Shown: piece after piece, positions 1 through 5,213 of the stretch
Layout: each line of letters starts with the position of its first letter
How positions within the stretch are numbered: the stretch's first letter is position 1
Assembly (NCBI GenBank): GCA_011372105.1
Contig: DRTT01000024.1
Location: 1-5,213 of the forward strand
Direction: 5' to 3'
Length of the DNA: 5,213 nt
DNA from: Candidatus Aerophobota bacterium
GTDB taxonomy: Bacteria; Aerophobota; Aerophobia; Aerophobales; B3-G15
Translations under genes and position numbers: made by a program
Notes under the pieces: model-generated
The model's database searches: none
The model's input: the letters and a program-made list of their open reading frames with translations, nothing else
What the model was told of the DNA's origin: nothing

Positions 1-945
1 ACTCCCTCCATTTTCTCTAAAAAAAGGAGGTATGTAACAGGGATTTTCTATATAAAAGTAATAAAGGTTGTGTATCAAAGACCTTGCTTTTTGAACCTCC
101 TTTTTTAATACCTTAGCATTATAAACAGTCTCGTACATAAAATCGCGCAACCTGTTAAAAGCTTCAAGTACGGGAGGGCTCATCTCAAGATGGGGTTTAC
201 CCCAGCTATTAATCACCACGTCTCTTACTAATGTAGCAATCCTTTCCCTCCCTGTTTTACCCAGTACCTCAATTGCTTCCTCTGGAAGGTCTTTTTCACT
301 TATAATATTTGCCCTGATAGCATCATCTATATCGTGATTAACATAAGCAAGAGGATCGGCTAATTTCACTACCTCTCCTTCAAGGGTTGAAGGTTTGTTT
401 TTTGCATTTTTACTTAAAACCTTCTCTCCCTCCTGTGAATGATTTAAAATACCGTCTCGCACCTCCCAGGTAAGGTTAAGCCCGCTCTTTCCTTCAAGCT
501 TTTCCACTACCCTCAAGCTGTGCTCGTTGTGCTTAAATCCTCCCGGATACACCTCATCCAAAGCTTCCTCTCCTGTATGTCCGAAAGGAGTATGTCCAAG
601 GTCATGTCCCAGAGCAATAGCTTCGGTGAGATCTTCATTTAATCTCAAAGCCCTTGAGATAGTGCGGGCAATTTGACTTACCTCAAGAGTATGAGTTAAT
701 CTGGTTCTGTAATGGTCGTGAAAGGGGGCAATAAAAACCTGGGTTTTATGTTTCAGTCTTCGGAAAGACTTGGAATGAATAATTCTATCTCTGTCTCTTT
801 GAAATTCCGTTCTGAGAGGACAAGGAGACTCTTCTCTTTCTCTCCCCTTTGTATCAGCACTGCAGGTAGCATAAGGAGAAAGATTTTCTTTCTCCCAATC
901 TTCCTGAATCTTTCTATCAAAAACTCCCTTTTCTCTCATCCTCAT
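1..945 (-). CDS. dgt: dGTP triphosphohydrolase (HD superfamily), 3' end outside window
   Basis: Cytosolic enzyme of the deoxyguanosinetriphosphate triphosphohydrolase-like family, which removes tripolyphosphate from dNTPs and helps set nucleotide pools. 315 residues are visible and the reading frame is open to the window edge; I estimate the last 20-40 residues are missing. The N-terminal family signature is clear: LSPYATCSAD at 22-31, then FQRDRDRIIHSKSFRRLKHK at 48-67. The HD metal site is complete: H85 in RLTHTLEV, H114-D115 in LGHDLGHTPFGH, and D197 before NHDIDDA. Residue 198 is Pro where many relatives have Arg (ADRIAY). The ATG at 945 is the first start in frame after the cvpA stop; a GGAG lies about 13 bases upstream, which is rather far, and a second ATG follows two codons later. 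It sits 29 bases behind cvpA in the same direction, so it probably shares the zapA-cvpA transcript. In many bacteria dgt precedes dnaG-rpoD, which cannot be checked here. Confidence 0.95.
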   Translation of the reverse strand, partial: MRMREKGVFDRKIQEDWEKENLSPYATCSADTKGREREESPCPLRTEFQRDRDRIIHSKSFRRLKHKTQVFIAPFHDHYRTRLTHTLEVSQIARTISRALRLNEDLTEAIALGHDLGHTPFGHTGEEALDEVYPGGFKHNEHSLRVVEKLEGKSGLNLTWEVRDGILNHSQEGEKVLSKNAKNKPSTLEGEVVKLADPLAYVNHDIDDAIRANIISEKDLPEEAIEVLGKTGRERIATLVRDVVINSWGKPHLEMSPPVLEAFNRLRDFMYETVYNAKVLKKEVQKARSLIHNLYYFYIENPCYIPPFFRENGGS

Positions 946-974
946 AAAAGAAAAACTTCTCCGCTCTTTTTAAT

Positions 975-1535
975 TTACTTTGAGGCACCTGACAGAGAAT
1001 TTTTTAGCTTTAAAGGGTCAAGTTTTTCCATAAAGTTTTTTGCTTTACCTGGAGTCAAAGAGACAATACTATCATACACAAAAGGACCTACTTTTAAAAG
1101 ATAGGGCTTGAGAAGAGAATTTTCACTCCAACGGTTAACTTTCGTTGAAAAAGGTGAGAGATTTAAAAGTATCAAAATTATACTGCATACAATTGCCCCT
1201 TCTAAAAGTCCCAACATAAACCCCCCACCCTCTTCAAGTCCCCGTGCTACAGAGTTGCGAGAAAAAATATCATGAAGAACTATTCCAGCTATTGCTCCCA
1301 GGATAGATACACCCCCAAAAATAATAATAAATGAGGCAATATTACATATTTTAAGAGGTAAAGAATTAAACTCTGTATGAATAACTTTTCCTAACTCCTC
1401 ATATCGATTTACACCCAAAACCAGCCCTATTAAAATACCAGCAAGCCCTGCTCCCTCTCTTATTAAACCCCTCAATACACCCCTTATGACAAAAACCAAA
1501 ATTATAGCCCCTAACCCTACATCTATCCAGCTCAT
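975..1535 (-). CDS. cvpA: CvpA family membrane protein
   Basis: Inner-membrane protein of the CvpA family, named for colicin V production in E. coli; in other bacteria it is linked to envelope homeostasis, and its molecular activity is unsettled. At 186 residues it has normal family length. I see four hydrophobic segments at about 4-20, 25-42, 64-87 and 105-126, the short charged turn RGVLRGLIREG between the first two, a glycine-rich stretch EEGGGFMLGLLEGA before the last helix, and a polar C-terminal tail with the family-like ENSLLKPYLLKVG at 138-150. No signal peptide is evident apart from the first helix. The ATG overlaps the zapA stop by one base (TAATG) and has no clear Shine-Dalgarno sequence, so translation is probably coupled to zapA. 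zapA-cvpA is a recurrent gene pair in bacteria, often followed by mutS2; here dgt follows instead. Confidence 0.9.
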   Translation of the reverse strand: MSWIDVGLGAIILVFVIRGVLRGLIREGAGLAGILIGLVLGVNRYEELGKVIHTEFNSLPLKICNIASFIIIFGGVSILGAIAGIVLHDIFSRNSVARGLEEGGGFMLGLLEGAIVCSIILILLNLSPFSTKVNRWSENSLLKPYLLKVGPFVYDSIVSLTPGKAKNFMEKLDPLKLKNSLSGASK

Positions 1536-1800
1536 TAGCTTTTTTTTGTTAGTTTAGTTAGCAAATTTTTTAATTTTTCTTTTGCTTTAAGGTTTTTATT
1601 TTTTAAATCAAGAAGCTCTGCTGCTATATTAAGAGAGGCCAGTATGCAGATTTGCTCAAAACTTTTATTAGGGGAAGAAGAGGAAATTTCTTTTATCTTT
1701 TTATCAACATAGGAGGCAACTTGTCTTATATAGTGCTCATCTTCTCTTGTCTCAGCTCGGAGGTTGTATTCCCTGTTGTAGATAGTTACCTTTACCCCAT
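1535..1800 (-). CDS. zapA: Cell division protein ZapA, start codon out of frame by one base
   Basis: ZapA-like protein: it binds FtsZ in the cytosol and promotes bundling of its filaments at the division site. The clear frame encodes about 85 residues from KVTIYNREYNLRAETREDEHYIRQ... region (bases 1792 to 1538) to the stop TAA at 1537-1535. The N-terminal beta-strand VTIYNREYNL, the family segment YIRQVASYVDKKI, the helix ILASLNIAAELLDLK and a lysine-rich coiled-coil-like tail all fit ZapA. The frame contains no ATG or GTG, and its only TTG is near the end; upstream it reaches a TGA after only five codons. The ATG at 1800-1798 is exactly where the start should be, but it reads ATG GGG TAA. 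One additional G would give M-G-V-K-V-T-I-Y. I therefore infer a one-base indel (biological or sequencing) or a -1 slip on the G run. A weak AAAGTG is the only ribosome-site candidate upstream. Confidence 0.82.
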
Positions 1801-1835
1801 TATTTCACTTTCATTATTTTATTTTTTAATTAGAG

Positions 1836-1850
1836 ACTTTCAAAGAAAGT
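1836..1850 (-). promoter_or_regulatory. Small hairpin in the zapA leader
   Basis: Perfect 6-base inverted repeat ACTTTC / GAAAGT around a TTT loop, located just downstream of the predicted transcription start and about 35 bases before the expected zapA start. No U-run follows on the minus strand, so it is not an intrinsic terminator. The same GAAAGT recurs at 1812-1807, directly in front of the start region, so the ACTTTC arm could pair with either copy. A role in RNA stability or translation control is only an inference. Confidence 0.4.
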
Positions 1851-1858
1851 TAGTTAAA

Positions 1859-1886
1859 TTAATATAAAAAATGAGCCCTCTGTCAA
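1859..1886 (-). promoter_or_regulatory. Predicted sigma-70-type promoter for zapA-cvpA-dgt
   Basis: A perfect -35 hexamer TTGACA (1886-1881) is followed after 16 bases by TATTAA (1864-1859, 4 of 6 to consensus). An alternative -10 TATATT matches better but leaves only 14 bases of spacing. Transcription would begin near 1852, giving a leader of about 50 bases before the expected zapA start. The site lies in an AT-rich gap downstream of mobA and faces the right way, so it probably makes zapA-cvpA-dgt independent of the formate dehydrogenase genes. Confidence 0.6.
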
Positions 1887-1903
1887 CCTTTCTTTTTCTA
1901 ATT

Positions 1904-1966
1904 GCCAATTATCATTTAAATTTTTATTAAATTTTAATCCAAATCTCTGAAAGAAATGATATTGGC
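1904..1966. repeat. Long imperfect inverted repeat between mobA and zapA
   Basis: The plus-strand arm at 1904-1917 (GCCAATTATCATTT) is complementary to the arm at 1954-1966 (AAATGATATTGGC) apart from one bulged base, with a 36-base AT-rich loop. A further TTCTTTT/AAAAGAA pairing outside an internal loop of 6 by 7 bases could extend the stem to roughly 1890-1980. It lies 20 bases past the mobA stop, so it could protect or end the fdhA-mobA transcript, but no U-run follows the stem on the minus strand and a standard intrinsic terminator is not supported. A small structured RNA is the other possibility. The rest of the gap (1801-1985) holds only the promoter and leader described separately. Confidence 0.55.
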
Positions 1967-1985
1967 TCCAGCAAAAGAAGACCTT

Positions 1986-2609
1986 CTATAAAAACAGGTT
2001 TCTTTTTTCCAATTTTTCTGCTCTTTTCAAATCATCAAGAGTGTTAACATTAAAAAACAAAAGGTCTGGAGAAGAAAAATTCTTAATCTCCTCTTCCCCA
2101 ACAAACCTTATCTTAAGGTAAGGAAAAATAGACCTTATGTTAAGCTTCCCCTCCTTTAATTTTCTTTCTATTATTGGTAAGCAGGATTTTGAATAAATTG
2201 CGTGAAGAGGCTCTACACCCTTTTGATGAGAGGGGAGCAGGATGTCATAGTCTCTTGGAAGATAGCGCATATAACTTATAAACTTCCAATTTAAAAAGGG
2301 CATATCACATCCTACCACAAAGTTAAACTCGCTTTCAGAAAATAAAAGGCCTGAGTAAATTCCTCCCAATGGACCTTTGCCAGGATAAACATCCTCTATA
2401 ACTTTCAGCTTTCTTCCTCTGAACAATTCCATCTTGTCCTTTTTTTCTGAAAACTTTCCTCCCACCAAAACAACTTCTTCCCTCTTTTCTTTTGCCTTAT
2501 CAATCTCGCATAAAACCTTCTCCAGTAGATTTTTTCTGCCAATTTTTAGAAAGGCCTTACAATTTCCTATTCTTCTGTTCTCTCCTCCTACAAGAATTAA
2601 GAAATTCAT
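1986..2609 (-). CDS. mobA: Molybdenum cofactor guanylyltransferase
   Basis: Cytosolic nucleotidyltransferase that joins GMP from GTP to Mo- (or W-) molybdopterin, producing the guanine dinucleotide cofactor used by formate dehydrogenases. At 207 residues it has normal MobA length. The N-terminal nucleotide-binding loop is LVGGENRRIGNCKAF (6-20), a variant of the usual LAGGxSxRMGxxKA. Other family motifs are GPLGGIYSGL (79-88), VVGCDMPFL (98-106) with the Mg-binding D102, EPLHAIYSK (133-141) and FNVNT (186-190). The start is fixed by the glycine-rich loop. The ATG overlaps the fdhA stop as ATGA, with an AAGG immediately before it that is too close to be a good ribosome site, which argues for translational coupling to fdhA. 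The stop is TAG. This placement strongly suggests its job is to supply cofactor for the neighbouring dehydrogenase; a role for other Mo/W enzymes is not excluded. Confidence 0.92.
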   Translation of the reverse strand: MNFLILVGGENRRIGNCKAFLKIGRKNLLEKVLCEIDKAKEKREEVVLVGGKFSEKKDKMELFRGRKLKVIEDVYPGKGPLGGIYSGLLFSESEFNFVVGCDMPFLNWKFISYMRYLPRDYDILLPSHQKGVEPLHAIYSKSCLPIIERKLKEGKLNIRSIFPYLKIRFVGEEEIKNFSSPDLLFFNVNTLDDLKRAEKLEKRNLFL

Positions 2610-5213
2610 CCTTCAACTTTTTCTATCTTCACTGCACAAACTTTAAATTCAGGAATCTTGGCAACAGGGTCAAGTGCATCAATTGTTAAGAGGTTGCAGG
2701 AAGATTCTGCAAAATGGAAGGTCATAAATAACACACCGGGGGGTGATTTCTCTGTTATTTTAACTTTTGCCTTTACCTCTCCCCTGCGAGACTTAACCTT
2801 TACTATCTCATCTTCTACTATACCTAAAAAATCTGCATCGCCAGGGTTTATCTCCACAACTCCCTCAGGATAAACCTCGGATATTCCTTTCACTTTCCTT
2901 GTCATAGTCCCTGTATGAAAATGAAAAAGGACCCTTCCTGTGGAAAGAATAAAAGGATACTCTCTATCAGGAAGCTCTGCGGGTGTTTTATAGGGTACAG
3001 GGTGAAATTTACCCTTTCCTCTTGTAAACTTATCCTTGTGAAGATATAAAGTTCCGGGATGAGAGAGGTCAGGACAAGGCCATTGCAAGCCTTTCTTCCC
3101 AAGTCTTGAATAATCTATTCCTGCGTAAATTGGGGTTAGAGAAGCTATTTCCTTCATTATAAATGAAGGATTCTCATACCCTGTGGGATGACCCATTTTT
3201 GTGGAAAGCAAACATATTATCTCCCAGTCTGCCTTTGCCTCTCCTGGGGGATCTAATGCTTTTTTCAGTCTCTGTACCCTTCGTTCTGTATTGGTAAAAG
3301 TTCCCTCCTTCTCAGCAAAACAAGCTGCAGGAAAAATGACATCTGCAAGCTTTGCGGTTTCAGACATAAAAATATCCTGCACAATTAGAAATTCGAGTTT
3401 TTCTAAAGCTTTTCTTGTTCTGAGAGAATTAGGATCAGAAAGAGCAGAATTTTCACCCATTATATACATTGCTTTTATCTTGCCCTCTTCTGCAGCATGA
3501 ATCATCTCCACCACGGTAAGTCCAGGTTCTTCAGGTAACCTGGTTTGCCAGGCTTTTTCAAATTTTTCCCTTATTTTCTCATCCTTAACACTTTGATAAC
3601 CAGGAAAAACATTGGGTAAAGCTCCCATATCACAGGCACCCTGAACATTGTTCTGCCCTCTTAAAGGATTAACCCCACAGGACCTTTTTCCCACCTTCCC
3701 ACAGAGCATGGCAAGATTGGCAAGAGATAAAACATTGTCTGTCCCTGTTACATGCTGGGTTATTCCCATAGCATAGATTATAGAGGATTTTTCTGAGGTA
3801 GCGTAGATTTTTGCCGCTTTTATAAGATCGGCCGCTTTAACTCCTGTTATTTTTTCTACCTTCTCTGGAGGATAATCCTTAATTACTTCTTTAAAGATAT
3901 CAAATCCTTCCGTCCTTTCTTTTATAAAATTCTTATCCTCAAGACCTTCTTTAAGAATGACATGCATCATTCCATTAAATAAAGCAACATCTGTACCGGG
4001 TCTGTGTCTTAACCAGAGAAAGGCAAATTTCGTCAGCTCTATTTTTCGGGGGTCAGCTACAAGGAGATAAGCTCCCTTCTTAACTGCCTCTTTAATTTTT
4101 AAGGCTACAATGGGGTGTGTTTCAGTGGTATTTGATCCTGTAACAAGAATGCAATCTGCCTCAGAAATTTCTTCTATGGAATTGGTCATAGCACCTGACC
4201 CAAAGGCACTCGCAAGACCTGCAACAGTTGAGGAATGGCAAAGACGAGCACAGTGGTCAACATTGTTTGTCCCGATAACCTGCCTCATAAATTTTTGAAA
4301 AAGGTAATTTTCCTCATTGGTGCACTTTGCCGAGGAAAGACCTGCAATGGAATTTTCCCCGTATTTTCTTTTAATTTCTTTTAATCTTGATGCAGTAAAT
4401 TCAAGAGCCTCCTCCCAGGAAACTTTCTTAAAAACTCCATTTTTCTTAATTAATGGGTGCGTAAGCCTCTCAGGAGAATTAATAAATTCAAAGCCAAATC
4501 TTCCCTTAACGCAAAGCCACCCAGAATTGGCAGGAGCATCGGAGGAAGAGGTTACCTTGACCACTTTATTATCTTTTGTATGCAAGGTAATCTGGCACCC
4601 ACATCCACAGTAAGGACATATGGTGGTTGTTTTTTTAAATTCCCATTCTCTTCCCTTACCCTTTCTCTCCCTCTCAACAAGAGCCCCCACGGGACATACA
4701 GAGAGACAGTTCCCACAAAAAACACAATCTGTTTCAGTCAATTTCTTATCAAAACCAGTTGTAATGATGGTGGAAAATCCTCTCTTTGCAAAGTCAAGAA
4801 CTTGACACTGCTGAATATCACTACAGACAATAACACAACGACCGCAAAGAATGCATTTTGTATTATCTCTTTCTATGAAAGGATTGTCCTGAATTACAGG
4901 ATAACTTATCTTTTCCCCCTGGAAACGGGAGGAAGATACACCAAGTTCATAGGCATATTTTTCCAGAAGACAATCACCACTTTTCTCGCAGGTCATGCAA
5001 TCAAGAGGATGATTTGATATAAGAAGCTCTAAAGCTACTCTTCTTGCTCTTTTTACCCTCTCTGTATCTGTTCTAACCTCCATTCCTTCCCTTACAGGAT
5101 AAGAACAGGAAGCAACAAGATTTTGCACTCCTTTTACCTCCACAACACAAAGCCTGCAGGAAGAAGAAGGTATAAGCCTTTCCTCATAGCAAAGATGAGG
5201 TATATCAATCCCT
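2606..5213 (-). CDS. fdhA: Formate dehydrogenase catalytic subunit with NuoG-like N-terminus, 5' end outside window
   Basis: Mo/W-bis-MGD enzyme expected to interconvert formate and CO2 and pass electrons through its iron-sulfur clusters to a partner subunit. 868 residues are visible; probably only 20-30 N-terminal residues are missing. A GTG at 5143 could be mistaken for a start, but the frame and ferredoxin homology continue to the edge. Counting from the edge: [2Fe-2S] Cys 8, 19, 22, 36; NuoG-type His68-Cys72-Cys75-Cys81; two [4Fe-4S] ferredoxin motifs at 120-130 and 163-173; a fifth cluster at Cys199, 202, 206, 234, with K236 behind it. The active-site segment CARLCHSSTVAGL has Cys325 (TGC, 4240-4238) followed by His326; selenocysteine occupies this place in E. 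coli FdhF. LRGQNNVQGACDMG (517-530) and the C-terminal cofactor-binding domain (about 750-868) are intact. Cys204 inside CPYCGCGC replaces the common Val. Related enzymes work with NuoE/NuoF-like subunits using NAD or ferredoxin; these would lie upstream. Other members of the family are less likely, given the FdhF-like active site. Confidence 0.93.
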   Translation of the reverse strand, partial: GIDIPHLCYEERLIPSSSCRLCVVEVKGVQNLVASCSYPVREGMEVRTDTERVKRARRVALELLISNHPLDCMTCEKSGDCLLEKYAYELGVSSSRFQGEKISYPVIQDNPFIERDNTKCILCGRCVIVCSDIQQCQVLDFAKRGFSTIITTGFDKKLTETDCVFCGNCLSVCPVGALVERERKGKGREWEFKKTTTICPYCGCGCQITLHTKDNKVVKVTSSSDAPANSGWLCVKGRFGFEFINSPERLTHPLIKKNGVFKKVSWEEALEFTASRLKEIKRKYGENSIAGLSSAKCTNEENYLFQKFMRQVIGTNNVDHCARLCHSSTVAGLASAFGSGAMTNSIEEISEADCILVTGSNTTETHPIVALKIKEAVKKGAYLLVADPRKIELTKFAFLWLRHRPGTDVALFNGMMHVILKEGLEDKNFIKERTEGFDIFKEVIKDYPPEKVEKITGVKAADLIKAAKIYATSEKSSIIYAMGITQHVTGTDNVLSLANLAMLCGKVGKRSCGVNPLRGQNNVQGACDMGALPNVFPGYQSVKDEKIREKFEKAWQTRLPEEPGLTVVEMIHAAEEGKIKAMYIMGENSALSDPNSLRTRKALEKLEFLIVQDIFMSETAKLADVIFPAACFAEKEGTFTNTERRVQRLKKALDPPGEAKADWEIICLLSTKMGHPTGYENPSFIMKEIASLTPIYAGIDYSRLGKKGLQWPCPDLSHPGTLYLHKDKFTRGKGKFHPVPYKTPAELPDREYPFILSTGRVLFHFHTGTMTRKVKGISEVYPEGVVEINPGDADFLGIVEDEIVKVKSRRGEVKAKVKITEKSPPGVLFMTFHFAESSCNLLTIDALDPVAKIPEFKVCAVKIEKVEG

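Noticed and set aside
20..37. Plus-strand AAAGGAGG followed by ATG, resembling a strong ribosome-binding site and start
   Set aside because: The ATG is followed at once by TAA, and the stretch lies inside the intact dgt coding frame on the other strand.
712..1104. Plus-strand open frame of 130 codons
   Set aside because: Antisense to the dgt and cvpA coding regions, with no family motif and a low-complexity composition.
1652..1867. Plus-strand open frame with hydrophobic composition
   Set aside because: Complement of zapA, its leader and its promoter; the hydrophobicity comes from the AT-rich antisense of lysine-rich coding sequence.
1904..1966. Intrinsic terminator after mobA
   Set aside because: The stem is AT-rich with a long loop, and no U-run follows it on the minus strand.
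1890..1980. 6S RNA gene beside zapA
   Set aside because: The gap is shorter than a typical 6S RNA, part of it is taken by the zapA promoter, and I could not recognise the conserved bubble layout; kept only as a structured element.
4457..5017. Plus-strand open frame of 186 codons
   Set aside because: Lies entirely opposite the conserved cluster-binding region of fdhA and shows no recognisable domain.
5141..5143. GTG as the start of the formate dehydrogenase
   Set aside because: The same frame upstream encodes HLCYEERLIPSSSCRLC, which supplies three of the four [2Fe-2S] cysteines, so the true start lies outside the window.

Overview
The window is AT-rich bacterial DNA with all recognisable genes on the minus strand, so it reads from position 5213 towards position 1. 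It suggests an anaerobic bacterium with a low-GC genome. The reasons are a multi-cluster, NuoG-like molybdenum/tungsten formate dehydrogenase, proteins rich in lysine, glutamate and isoleucine, and frequent AGA/AGG arginine codons. The sequence alone does not fix the phylum.

Region 1 (5213 to about 1986) is a formate oxidation and cofactor block. A large formate dehydrogenase catalytic subunit, lacking only its first residues beyond the window edge, is followed with a 4-base ATGA overlap by mobA. MobA turns molybdopterin into the guanine dinucleotide form that such an enzyme needs, so enzyme and cofactor-maturation gene appear to be co-translated. The electron-transfer partners (NuoE/NuoF-like subunits) would be expected upstream, outside the window.

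Region 2 (about 1985 to 1801) is a non-coding gap. It holds a long imperfect inverted repeat, a good sigma-70-type promoter (perfect TTGACA) and a short leader hairpin.

Region 3 (about 1800 to 1) is a second transcription unit of housekeeping genes: zapA (cell-division ring accessory protein), cvpA (four-helix membrane protein, overlapping zapA by one base) and dgt (dGTP triphosphohydrolase of the HD superfamily, running off the window start). zapA has no canonical start codon in frame. The expected ATG lies one base out of frame across a run of four G, and zapA also ends in an A8 run from which a -1 slip would fuse ZapA to CvpA.

I see no mobile element, CRISPR array, RNA gene of known family or clearly novel multi-gene system. 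The most unusual points are the frame problems at both ends of zapA and the structured gap in front of it.
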